Assembly: GCA_036877525.1 (NCBI GenBank)
Contig: JAZGTH010000019.1
Location: forward strand, 656,001-720,000
DNA length: 64,000 nt
Source: Chromobotia macracanthus
Lineage: Eukaryota; Chordata; Actinopteri; Cypriniformes; Botiidae
Reading direction: 5' to 3'
Below, piece after piece: positions 46,455 to 57,784 of the stretch; the stretch's first letter is position 1, and every line of letters starts with the position of its first letter. The notes below the pieces were generated by a model, which did no database searches, was not told the DNA's origin, and was given only the letters and a program-made list of their open reading frames with translations. The position numbers and the translations under genes are program-made.

Positions 46455-46660
46455 GTTTTATCAGGATGCTAGCATGATTAAATATCATTCTAACATGATT
46501 TAACATGATGTTAGCGTCATGTTTAGGACGATAATAACATGCTTCAGTATGAATTAGCATGGTGCTAGCATGATTTAGCATGATGCTAACATGATTTAGC
46601 ATGATGCTAACATGATTTAGCATGATGCTAACATGATTTAGCATGATGCTAACATGCTTA
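46455..46660. repeat. 21-bp minisatellite
   Basis: Four perfect tandem 21-bp units at 46570-46653 follow about 115 bp of degenerate copies. Each unit contains the odd palindrome TTAGCATGATGCTAA. Because 21 is a multiple of three, the array gives a repetitive open frame on the minus strand (7-residue repeat), which is not a gene. Confidence 0.95.
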
Positions 46661-48354
46661 ACATGATATAATATAAATATGGCTTCATCATGATGCTATA
46701 TGTTTTCTAGGGTGCTCTAAATGGTTGCTAGATTGTGTCTAGGAAGTATCCAGTGCAATACTTAAACCCTACTGACAGCCCAAGTCAAATAAGCCCACCA
46801 ACATATCTATACAATATTTGCTAAAATAAAAAAATCATACAAATCTACAGTGTCCCTGAGATTATAAAATTAAAGGCCATTTTGTAATATGTTTAAAATC
46901 ATTTCACATTTATTCTTCAATATTTACTTGCTTTTTGTTTTCATTTTTAATAAATCCGTATTAACCTTGAGTAAAAGATGTATGTGAAAAAGGGAAATGT
47001 AATTTATTCTTCTTGGGGTTTGTTTCCGAAGAGAGTTACGGATCTGCTCTAATTCACCTCTGCATAATATCATGATCTGTTGATTAACACTTGCCTTATC
47101 CCTTGAGTCTGGACTAACTTTACAATCAGGGAAGGAAGCTTATGTTGCAGCCTGCCACAAGGTCATACCTCCACTGGCTGCTGAAAATGTAAGAGGGCCC
47201 CCTTGCGCAAAGTAGAGGCCTGGTTTGTTGGCTGCATTATCTCTGTGTTAAAATCCCTTTCCTAGTTAGCATTCAAGATGATGGATGGCATTGTACTAAC
47301 TGAGCCTGCATCACTCTCACCGAAGATCCAACAGCCCTGGAGTCTGATGATAGATTACTACTGCCTTATCTTGTACTGATTATTTCTGTAGGCAACATAA
47401 AGACAGACTGAGATTGGTAAGTGGTCTTGAGTCCATATTATTGGAAAAATGGCTTTATTATGCAAGGCGAGTTCTTGTCATTATTTGTTTGTAGTGTGAT
47501 CATCTCTTTAGGTTTACCTGTCCAGGGTTTATCATGCATTAAAATGACATGTATTGGGCTTTATTGCTCTTGGTAAAAAATGAAAGTATTAATGGAAATT
47601 GGAATATATGGAATATAAATGGAATATAAATGGAAGTATTATCATTGCATTTGCCAATAGGCTTTGTCTATTGATCGTTTAAGAAGAAAACTGTTAAGTG
47701 TTGAAAACATTTACAACAATAATGGTATGTGTCAAAGCTGCAAAGACAGAGTGGGCGTTTGGCTATTCTATCAATAATTTATTTGATATCTTCATTATAC
47801 TTGCAGTATCTAAAATTTGATAAATGATGTGTATTAAAACTGTACACACTGGCAGATAATGTTGCACCTTTTTGTGGTCACACATGCATTTATAATTTAA
47901 ACAGGCATCATTATCAATACGATACATTTTCAGTTAGCCAAAATAATGTCATAGGTCAATGTCAAAAGGTTTCTTTGTTTCTGAATCTAAATGAAGGTAG
48001 GTACAGTTTTAAAAATGGCTAGCCCAAGACAAAGATAGCCGAATATAATCATTTAGTGCTGCACTATAGAACTTCACTCATTATTTCTTCATAGAGAGAC
48101 ACCTGATACATTCATAAATTCATAAATTTAGATGCATCATACAAAATGATGCACATCATATGGATAACTTTTAGTCTATCGTTAACTTCCACCATCCTGT
48201 AAGTATCAGCCCCCAGTCAACTCTATTGTAGTCCAGATACTCTTCAAAATATGTTTTGTGTTTTATACACTGCAACACCAAATCATGTAATTATAGAATG
48301 TAAATATAGGGTGGGTATTTTAACTTCATTCTGTCATTATTAGTTTACTTCTGA
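46661..48354. other. unique sequence, no gene seen
   Basis: 46980-47420 is less AT-rich and could be conserved noncoding DNA. No coding signature was found. Confidence 0.35.
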
Positions 48355-48440
48355 AATGTAGTCCGGAAGTAAACTAATATTCGGAAGAGGGTTCCCTCTG
48401 GTGGTTCGGAGGAGGCAGCGAGGGCGCCTCCTCTGTAACA
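48355..48440 (-). repeat. LTR fragment, gypsy family B
   Basis: The stretch from 'tgtagtccggaagtaaacta' through 'atattcgg' is identical with the solo LTR at 8083-8512. It continues through the usual 'ggttccctctggtggttcgg' to CCTCTGTAACA, the LTR 5' end on the minus strand. Only about 86 bp of the LTR start remain. Confidence 0.75.
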
Positions 48441-48479
48441 CAATTAGTTTTAAAGAGTTTTAAAGCAGACTCAGAAGTC

Positions 48480-48720
48480 AGTAGAAGTCAGAAGTTTATT
48501 ATTGTCATTCAGCCATATACAGCAGGTGCAGTACATAGTGGAATGAAATAGCATTCCTCCAGGACAATGGTGCCACATAAGACATAGACAACAAGGGACT
48601 AGGTACAATCACATGGTCCCACATAAGTGCATGTGTGCAGACTTGTGCAAACAGTGCAAACATCACAAAAAGTCACAAAGTGCAGACATGTGCACATAGT
48701 TCACGTGTCTTACATTATTT
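48480..48720. repeat. dispersed fish repeat, probable retrotransposon tail
   Basis: 'tttattattgtcattcagcc', 'ggtgcagtacatagtggaat', 'ctccaggacaatggtgccac' and 'tgtgcaaacagtgcaaaca' fit a repeat tail common in otophysan fishes. The class (LINE 3' end or SINE) is uncertain. Confidence 0.45.
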
Positions 48721-49623
48721 TTTTTGGGAAACAAGCATGCAACATGCAAGTACAATGTGTATGAATAGTTATTCTTAGTGCTTTGTAAAGCTATTGCTAG
48801 GGATTCCCTGTGTATTGCTGTGGGTTCTTTACATAAATACTTCTGTATTGTTGTGCCCCCCTCCGCACCTTTGGGCCCCTAGAGTTGTTTTTGCATTTGC
48901 AGAAGGAACAGTTCTGATGCTTTGAGAAGCCAGCTTCAGGGCCTCTGATTTAGTTCATGTTTATTCAGCAAATCACTGTGCCATGTGACTACTGAGTCAT
49001 AATTAATTACAGGATTTTTAAAGTTGTCATACATTTATTTTTAAATCCTGTGCGTTTCAATGTAGCAAGCAAGCTTAGTCCACAGGCTAAGAGACATTTG
49101 AATAAACAAGTAAACAAACCTACTTGGGATTAATGACAAAGCAAGCTTAAAATTCTCTTTAAAATAGACTTTTTTATTCCCATATTAGGTTTAATGCTTT
49201 ACACGCATACTTTACACACTATTAGTACCGTCTGGTTTTACAACCATGGTGTCACTAACATAATGCATTCCAGTTCATCGGCAGAATGTTGAAAATGCAG
49301 CTATGACTGTAATATCTCTGTGCTGGCTTGTACAATGATAGCACACCATTCATATCTCTCTCTGGAGTCATTTTAAAATAGTACATTATGTTAGAAAGTA
49401 GTTTCAATGCAAATGGGGCCTTAGTGAGATGAATAGCTGAGATAGCAGGAATAGAAGGAATCAGACCCGCTCCTACGAATGTCACATACAGTATGTAAAC
49501 ATGAGTCAAAATATGTGTTTGTGTACTATGAACTCTATAGAAAATATTTGTCTGTTGAAGGGAATTCTCAATACCTAGGATTGTCGAATATCTACCGACA
49601 AAAGTAGGTAAATATGGCAGGAG

Positions 49624-49658
49624 CTGGAGCCAAGAGGCTGGAGCCAAGAGGCTGGAGC
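49624..49658. repeat. 14-bp tandem repeat, 2.5 copies
   Basis: CTGGAGCCAAGAGG repeated. Confidence 0.9.
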
Positions 49659-50030
49659 CAATTGTCCAGCTAACAGGGAACATTTTAAGAACATTGGCCA
49701 AAGTTCTCGAAATGTTTTGTCAACAAAATTAAAAACATTCTTGCAGTTAGTAGACTGCATAATGTCTTAAATATTAAAAATAACATTGGTAGAATATATG
49801 ATTTATATAAAAAACTTTATTCTTAAGTAGTTAGTGAAACATTTAAAAACGTTACAGAATTAGAAAATGCTTGAATAATGTCCTTCTAACCAAGCAATAA
49901 TGTTAATACAATATCTAAAACATTTTTAACAATGTTTTGACAATTCCTAGAACTTTCAAAATAACATTTTTAACATTTTACTTAATTAAAACAATATAGA
50001 AATGTTCTTTAAACCTAAAACCTAAAAAAG
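49655..50030. repeat. AACATT/AATGTT-rich dispersed repeat
   Basis: Starts 'ttgtccagctaacagggaac' and continues with many AACATT, ACATTTTTAAC and AATGTT words, like an old fish transposon with subterminal repeats. Ends unresolved. Confidence 0.35.
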
Positions 50031-50639
50031 TTGGATACATCTAAAAAAGACACAAATCCAAGAACCAGGGAAACAGGTGAGAAACAGACAGTACAAAATG
50101 CAAGTTTACAAAATTAAATACAGACGAACAGGCAGATGTAACAACTTACTCCTTTTTTCTAAACCCAAACCTTTATATACAATATTATACTTTAAACACT
50201 GTAAACATGTTTTAGTACTGTAACACCTTTTATCTTAAATTTAAAAATATACAAGGCAAAGGCAAAGGTTCCAAAAGAAATGTAATCAATACAATGGTGA
50301 TTTTCAACAAAGCACTACAATTTTTTCCAGAAAAAAACTGAAAATGATCAGTGAGCCACATATGCTGTCTTGGTGACACTTTTTGCGTGCTTTATTGAAC
50401 CAAGTGAACTATTGCTATTGTGTTAAATTTACCCAGCCAGATATTTACCCAGCCGGAGTGAACTAATCTTTAAATTCTTGTTTGTTCCTCACACAAATCA
50501 CATGACTCCATAAGACTTGGTGGATAGCACATATGTTTGATGATTACTTTTATCATACTTTATGACGCTTTATGTGTCCTTTATAAATCTTTAAAGCCCT
50601 AGGTCCTATTTAATTTAGTTGCAGAGAAAAGAGCTACCA
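50031..50639. other. unique sequence, no gene seen
   Basis: 50090-50145 ('aagtttacaaaattaaatac', 'gaacaggcagatgtaacaac') may be an old LTR end. Nothing else is seen. Confidence 0.3.
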
Positions 50640-50728
50640 CTGTATTATTCACAATGTATTCTTTTGTGTTCTATGGGCAAAAGAAAGTCCTACAGGTTTG
50701 AAACAACATGTGAGTTAATACAGTAAAT

Positions 50729-51220
50729 CATGGGCACGTGCCCCAGTAAAAATCTGCTGTGCCCCAGTAAAATCTCAAATTTGAGTTTTAATTTACTTTA
50801 TTTGCCAGTGTATTAATTTAGATTGATAATCCCGGAAAAAATAAATGATCGAATTAACCTTTGTAAAAGCAACGCAGTTTAACCGAAAACAAACTGACGC
50901 ATGCACGCAAAAATCTATGCCCGCGCCGGCCGCGCGCGTCTGTGTTTACTGCAACTGCAACGCGCAGCCTTTCACGTAGAAGTGTCGGCATGCAGTTGAG
51001 GTGGGCTATGAAAAAATGACAAAACCAGTGCTCGAAGTGGGACAAAACCAGTGCTCGAAGTGGGACAAAACCAGTGCTCGTACGCACCTGTACGCCGTAT
51101 CAGCACTTTTATAGCCTACTTTAACCCTTATTGCACGCAACTGGCTTTCAAGAAAGAAAAGTGATATGAGTAATGGGGGGCCTGTGCCCCAGTAGAGCTT
51201 TATGTCTAGCAACGCCCCTG
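50729..51220. mobile_element. non-autonomous hAT element with 8-bp target duplication
   Basis: CAGTAAAT occurs at 50721-50728 and again at 51221-51228, directly flanking the element. Removing the insert restores the expected MITE sequence. The right end on the reverse strand starts CAGGGGCGTTGCTAG, a hAT-type terminus; the left end is CATGGGCACGTGCCCC. GCCCCAGTA recurs near both ends. The core at 50870-50960 is CpG-rich (CGCGCCGGCCGCGCGCG). There is no transposase frame. Confidence 0.75.
51018..51080. repeat. 23-bp tandem repeat in hAT element
   Basis: GACAAAACCAGTGCTCG begins at 51018, 51041 and 51064: a 23-bp period with the third copy partial. Confidence 0.95.
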
Positions 51221-51262
51221 CAGTAAATGATGATAGAATTTTCATTTTTGGGTGATTCAATT

Positions 51263-52988
51263 TTGTAATTTTGTACTAAGCACACTTGTTAATACAATAC
51301 AGCTGGCATTTTATTGATGTTGCCAGATGGAAACTTGCATGTGGGTGCTGGTCTAATATGAACATTTTGCCTCATAGACAAGGGTAATATTTCTGTGATT
51401 ACTGTCCACAAAAACATTAACGACCATTGTTGCAGCAAATGTCTTTCTGGTGTGACCCAAAGGCTTGCCAGATATCAACGACAGCTCTAGAGCATATTGT
51501 TCAGTGTGCAAGGTTTTAGATGGGCACTGTGACCTTGGAATAGAACAGAACCCTGAGAGACCTACATTTTCTCCATGTTTTCCACAGCTAAAGTAATAAA
51601 ATCTCAGAGAAGACATACAGAGGGTGTTAATTACCACTGAAATTATATTGGTTGGGAAGGGGGTGGGGAGTGGTTGACTCTCCCAAAATGAAGCTAATTG
51701 GTTACCAACATTAATCTTTGAAAGATTCTATCTGGGTAATAAATAGAGAGTGATTGTGTGTGTGCATGTTTGGGTTAGATAGATATTCCCAAAACCAATC
51801 ACTTTATTATTCTGTTATTATCTTAGGCCATGGAAAGAGTGTGTGTGTGTGAAGCCTAGTCTGACATTTTGATATCCAAGGCAGAGAGGTAAGCTGATAA
51901 CTAGGCATTACAGTGCATGTGTTGGGCTTGAGCAGAAATCCTCCTATAACGCCTATGTGAAAGACACACAGGCGCCATGACAACAAGCCTGACAGAGCAG
52001 ATGCTAAACCATCTTCATCTGCCTGTCTGTAGTGAATTTTGTTGCATTGAATAAAAATTAGTGACTGTTGAGACCAGGAACTTAATTGCAAAAAATATAT
52101 TGTGTACTGAATGAGAATTAGTACCAAAAAAATGTAAATCTATTTTAAACAGGAGTATTTAAGAACATGCAATACATGGTTAGCTAAAACCTCTGGTTTT
52201 CTCTCACCTAAAGCTGGATTTACGCAATGGGGTTTAAATTAAACTCCTGATTCTGAAGCACATATCTGTATAATTGTATTTACTTTCATGTTTTATTAGT
52301 ATGGTAAAAGAACTTTCCAGGTGAGACACAAAAGTAGGGTAGGCAATTTCTGAGAAGCTAACAATAGCAACCTAGCTTTACAAGCAATCCTACACATTCT
52401 GTACTGGCTCTAATCGGATGTGTTATCAGCCTGCGGTGAGACTTGACACAGTTGCGGTGAGACTTGACACTTAATCCCCCTATGGCTATTGGTTAAATAA
52501 CAGATAGCAAACTCAAGGCAATAATTGAGACAATGCTGCTGTGTCAGGATGTTGGGGACTTAAATACATACTGTCATTGAAGATATTTTTTCCTCCAATA
52601 TTAGTTACAATTGGGATTTGGACTGAGGTCGATAATAACAGCAGAGTAAGCAGTTTACATTTGAATATTGAGAGTACAGAGTTTGTGTAGGTGGATGAAA
52701 AGCTTATATTTAGTGATTTTTATCATGTCAGTCTAACTTAGAATTTGAAACGTGTGGCAGTTCTAACACTCAATTTTGAAAGACAGGAGCATCTCTAGCA
52801 TTTTCTTTCTTGACTTTAAAAATGCATCACTGGAAGCATTGACAACTTGCTTTCAGCGAAATTGAATTACTTAACTTTTATGCGGGCAGTCAGAGACATA
52901 TCTGAAATATATTGTGGTTAATTCATCTTCAAAGTATAGATTTGCTTAATGCAAACTATGTTGCTTCTGTTCATCATTATGTGATAAG
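51263..52988. other. unique sequence, no gene seen
   Basis: A 21-bp-period duplication (TGCGGTGAGACTTGACAC at 52432 and 52453) and a short GT run at 51840. No gene found. Confidence 0.4.
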
Positions 52989-53921
52989 CAGTGTTGGGGG
53001 TAACAAGCTACTTGTTTAAACTATTATATGCAAGTTGCATTATTCAATAAAGTAAACAACATGTTACTATTATATTTGTTTATTTATTTAAAGGAAAGGT
53101 TAACCAAAAATGAAAATTCTAACAATTTTGCCACCCTCAAACCATCCTAGGAAATCAGCCAGGCAGAATTGGAGAGACAAGACAGTTAGGTGGCAGTCAT
53201 GTAACATTTACAGATTTCTACAGCTGTACAGAACATTAGACATGGCTCTGGGCATCAGGATAGAAGTAAAGGAGCATTTAAATTTTCACATTTACCACTT
53301 TATCTTATGTTACATATACAGTAGCCTGCTGCAGGAGTATGAGAACCTCTGGCTTAATTCTATGCCTATAAGACATTGAACAGTTAAACAAATTTATCTT
53401 CTTCGAAAATCTTTCAAAAAAAAAATCTTTTAAAATCTACAGCTCAGATGTTGGACCACAGGTTTATGTTTTAGGTATAAAATATCTGTATTTAGTGCCT
53501 GTAATGTCCATTAATAGTTTTTAAACAGCTGCTTGGCCCCTCACCTTGTTAAAAAATGCTAATTTTAAGACGTTGACGTCACGTCATGCTGAAACTCAAG
53601 ATGTTTGGTGGGCCATTTGATTAGCTGTTCAGTTGGCCTGTTGATCAATCGGGGGCTTAGTTTTGGCATGGAGTACCCACCATATACTAATGATCTATGG
53701 TGGGGGATGGAATATGTAGCATTGTAACTAGCATTCATAACTTCTATCAGTCGGTGCTTGTTCGATCCCCACTCAGAGCAGATAGTTTATATGCTTTATC
53801 ATGAGACACACAAACACCAATGAAATTTGAAGTTATCAACGTGCCGCTATATTTGCATTTAATGATAACTGATTCCATTTTATTTTTAAAACGTCCCAAA
53901 TATTGTGATTCCCCAACACTG
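52989..53921. mobile_element. hAT-like element with CAGTGTTGGGG ends
   Basis: The left end CAGTGTTGGGGGTAACAAGC and the inverted right end CAGTGTTGGGGAATCACAAT share 11 terminal bases, 933 bp apart. The left arm, with degenerate GTAAC/GTTAC words, is typical of a large fish hAT group. A left end of the palindromic MITE lies inside at 53088. A flanking 8-bp duplication is not clear, so these may be two separate element ends. Confidence 0.45.
53088..53150 (+). mobile_element. fish MITE, left end
   Basis: TTAAAGGAAAGGTTAACC followed by 'aaaaatgaaaattctaacaa' and 'ccaccctcaaaccatc' matches the left arm of the family at 24.9, 50.6 and 63.7 kb. The right arm is missing. Confidence 0.6.
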
Positions 53922-56908
53922 ATAAATTAAACTGATAAACTATCAGTTAGTTCTGTCTGCCCATTTATCACAAGGGCAGAGTAAAATAATCTTCCCCTCA
54001 GACTCTGTTGATAACAAGTCAGATCGACCATGAAGACCAGAGTTTCCTGCTCATATCCAGTAATCTTTAAAAGGTATGGGGATTTAGATCCAAACCCTTT
54101 TTAAATAAGTTTTACACATAAACTCAAATGAAACTCCATGCTATAGTTTACACAGTTGTTTGTATTCATAAGTACACATTTTTTAATCCTGGGGATATAG
54201 CTGGATAGATCAGTACCTTCTGCACAATTCATGGTTCATAACCTTATCATAACTGGATTGCATTTCAGACTCATTATCGCATGTCCACAAGATAAAGAAT
54301 GAATCTGCATGTTTAGTGTGAATTTCTCTTGTCACTCATCAAAGAGGTACTGAGTGTCTGTTATTAAAAAGTTGACCAATCACAACTGATTTGGGTAACC
54401 TGCAGCCATATCTCCCTCTGCACACAGACTTATTGACACGCCATGACGTTATGCTAAAAGTTAATTGGTTTAAAAGGTCACCTCTGAAAATGATTGCTTT
54501 TTATTTTTAATTCAAAAATTAAATTTTAAAATATTGCCTCCCTTGTGCCTTTTTTAGACATACTTTGGATTAAAGCCTATGACATTGCATCATTTAAGTA
54601 TCTATCCTGATTGGTCCTGGTTGATTAATGACAGGAGGCTTTATGCTCTCAATATGTCTACACATGAATGTAATTTTTGCATATGAGTTTTGTGAGTTAA
54701 ATTTACCAGTTAAATTTTATTTACATTTTTATGTCTCAGGCTCTTGTCTCTTCTGACTGGGCACCACTGATCTTGGCTGACTACAAATAGTACATTTCTA
54801 CAATGGTTTTGAAAAACTTTATAACTTTCATAGTGCAGCATTAACGCCACTTGGAGTCAGTATAAGTCCAAGATGACAATATAAACAAAAAATACTGAGT
54901 GGACATTTAATCCTTTAATCAATGATTTCTGTTAAGAACACTGTAAACTCCTCATGTATAGTGAGCAATGTGTTATCACAAGATGCCATAGAGGTTTTAG
55001 AAACCCCCACCCTCCATTATCAGGCCCTAACAAAATGTTAACTTAGGTTATTACGCAGTCAGTTTGAAGGTCATTGAGTCACTTTTAATTTCTTGATTTG
55101 GTTCCTACATAGTTACTTACTCCTCCAAATTTAACTTGTGATTCATGAGATCTGTCAATAAACATTTTGTTACACCAGTATTACAGCATTACCTTTCAAA
55201 GGTCAAATTATAAAGCTGGGCTCTCCAGTACAAGAATTTCTAGCCCTCCGCAAGGTTGTTGCTCTCTTATTCTCAGGTTGCCTGCATGATATATTTTGGT
55301 GCTTCTAAAAAGGATCAAAGCACTACAGAAAATTCAAAAAATAATGTTTTCATCAAACTTTCATTATTAAGTTTTAATATCATCCATCATCAATTCATAT
55401 ACATGAGAAATCAGAAAAGATCACTCTGCTTTGAGGAGCCAAACATGAAAATGTGAGGTGTTTAATTTTGACTAATATGGTTAAAGCCTACATGGGCCAT
55501 TTATCAGAGGGGCAGGACATCGACCCACTTCTATAAGGCAACATTACTTCCAACTCCTACCTATTTTTTCAGAGAGCTCTTATCAATCATTTAGGGATGA
55601 AGAGAGCAGGAAGGATGCTGCAGGCTAAAGACACTCCAAGGATGTGACCTTTCTTTGGGGTGTTCCCAGCCTTTCTGCAGTCTGTTTAATGGAATGCTGC
55701 AGGATTCTTTTAAAAAGAATGAAGAGGAAGACAGCTCTTAGGTGCTGTGTGTGTCTGTGTGTAAGACAGAAAGAAAGAAGAGGGATAGAGAGAATATGAG
55801 AGAACCAGAATGTTAAAAAAAGGAAAAAATTTAGAGCTGGAGGTGTTAAACCACCACTGTGACAAAACTAGTAGAACATCTGTGTTAATTTAACCTTTGG
55901 TGTAAAGATGTGTAGCTTCTGGCTTCCTCAGGAAAGAATTTTCTGCATGCAGATCACAGAGACTATACTCTAGCACAATATTCTTCTGTAGAGTGTCAGA
56001 CCTTCATAGCACAGAGAAGGACAATGGGACATAAGCAATCTTGAAATATTAAATATAATATACGAAGCTAAAGCAGAGTATTTCAAAGACCCACATGACT
56101 GAGAGAATATAAATAAAATGTGTGTTGGTCTAGCAAAACGGATCACAGCTGCTTTAAGACTCATGGAGTTACACATCCCACATCTAAAATCAAAGCCATA
56201 CATACATATGCAGTTTTTCTTGCTGTTTTTTTTTTCATTTGCAATGTCTTCTGGATTTCACAGGGTTCAGTCTGAATAACACTGATGGCAAATAATGCTC
56301 GCGATGGTGAAGAATGAGTAAGTTCAAAATACTGTGCCTGGTTAAATTTTAATGCGATGTAACAGCACCCAACATTCTCCATAAGAGTATTATGCACTAA
56401 AATTAGCATTCCCCCTTAGTATAGTTTTAGAAAATAGGTCATTTTGAAATGCAGTTGTTTGTTTCCATACTAAGGGAATGGTTTAAGAATTCATCATGTG
56501 TGTGTGTTTGTTAAAAAGATGCTTTGCCTTATATAGATCAAGTGTTTCATAAACAACAATTTCATGCCCAAGGGTGTGCGTGTATTTTACATCTATAGAT
56601 TCCTTTGTGAGACTCTCATGTTGGCATGTGTGTCGAACAGTTACAAAATTTTTGTGACGAACAAAAAACAAGCAAGTTCATCAGTGGTTCAGCTTCATAT
56701 TATGATTATTATTATAAGTGGTAAAAATTGCTGTTTAAAAATTGAAACTGTTTTGCATGCAGAAAACATGTACATTGATGTCGACACATGGCCAGAAAAA
56801 ACACAGAACTCACACAAACACAATTACTTAAGCACAAATGTATTTGCATATGAACACAGACAAAAGGTATATTATAAATTAAAAAATATATTATATATTA
56901 AAAAATAT
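53922..56908. other. long stretch without genes
   Basis: No exon, RNA or clear element. 55550-55740 is more GC-balanced and could be regulatory DNA. Confidence 0.35.
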
Positions 56909-56934
56909 TTAATTTTCTAGAAATAGAAAATTAA
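56909..56934. repeat. AT-rich hairpin with GAAA loop
   Basis: TTAATTTTCTA-GAAA-TAGAAAATTAA, 11-bp perfect arms. Confidence 0.9.
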
Positions 56935-57714
56935 AAGTTGCATGCATAATGTGCTGATGGCAATAAGCAGCTAAATCAATTATAATCTTTGAGGAGAGGG
57001 TCTGATAATATAAATATCAGCACCTACCCTGCTGGGACTAGCATCCGCAGAACACACTCTGAAGTTCTGGCTGTCCAGAGCACTCAGCTACGCAGCAGTT
57101 TCCACAGCCAGTGATTACTGCAAAACATCAAAACACTGCAGGGGAAAAAGTCATTTCTTTTTGATTGTTTTGTCTGATAGTTTGCAGAACACTTTGAAAG
57201 ATTGTGATACCCCCTTCCACCCTTGTAAATTCACTCCCAAACACACCCTTTGTCACACACACACACCTTTTGCCATATTGTAGGCATGGTGCTTCTGAAA
57301 CCCATTGGAATACGGATGGATTTTGCTAGTAAGTCTTTTTTGTACAAAGCTGCGGGATGAATTTGTGTAGAAGCTAAATTGAATGAATGATTGTGATAAA
57401 TATAGACAATACACTAATGGATTTTGGACATTTGATTGGCTGTATTGTCTAGCATGCCTCACAGCTTACAACGTAATTGACTAGCTCAGGTACAACAGCC
57501 CAAGCTCTCTCAAAGTGCTGAGGATAATGTGTAGGGCAAGTAAACCTGTGCAGTGACCCATGTAGAAGTCCCTGTGATTCCTTGTCCTCTGAAAACAGGG
57601 ACATTTAACTCCACAATACACAAGTCAAGTCCTATATGGCCAAGGCCAGCTGTACCCTTGAAGTTATTAACCTATTTGAAGCAGGTCTTGTACAAGCCAG
57701 GCTGCCAAAATAAC

Positions 57715-57718
<4 letters not shown>
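56935..57718. other. unique sequence, no gene seen
   Basis: Balanced-composition segment at 57000-57130, otherwise nothing notable. Confidence 0.35.
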
Positions 57719-57774
<56 letters not shown>

Positions 57775-57784
57775 CTCTCTCTCT
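57719..57784. repeat. (CT)n microsatellite
   Basis: 27 uninterrupted CT units to 57772, then a TG interruption and five more units. Open frames across it encode only Ser-Leu or Arg-Glu runs. Confidence 0.98.

Larger units (their letters stand above)
50640..51262. mobile_element. fish MITE (right half) carrying a nested hAT element
   Basis: The left piece (about 50640-50728) reads 'cttttgtgttctatgggcaa', 'agaaagtcctacaggtttga', 'aacaacatgtgagtt'. The right piece (51229-51262) reads 'gatgatagaattttcatttt' and 'tgggtga'. Together they are the right arm of the palindromic fish MITE also seen at 24.9, 53.1 and 63.7 kb, interrupted by 492 bp plus one copy of an 8-bp duplication. The left arm is missing. 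Confidence 0.7.

Noticed and set aside
46351..46644. 97-codon frame with a seven-residue repeat
   Set aside because: It is produced by the 21-bp minisatellite, whose unit length is a multiple of three.
46455..46660. CRISPR array
   Set aside because: Units are directly adjacent without spacers, and the window is vertebrate DNA.
49255..49701. 148-codon minus-strand open frame
   Set aside because: No domain, no splice context, and it covers a 14-bp tandem repeat and the edge of a dispersed repeat.
50721..51228. Simple microsatellite or CpG-island promoter of a host gene
   Set aside because: The exact 8-bp duplication and the rejoined MITE sequence show it is a transposon insertion, and no gene starts nearby.
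53690..53800. SINE head around TTCGATCCCC
   Set aside because: A B-box-like word is present, but there is no A box at proper spacing and no SINE body after it.
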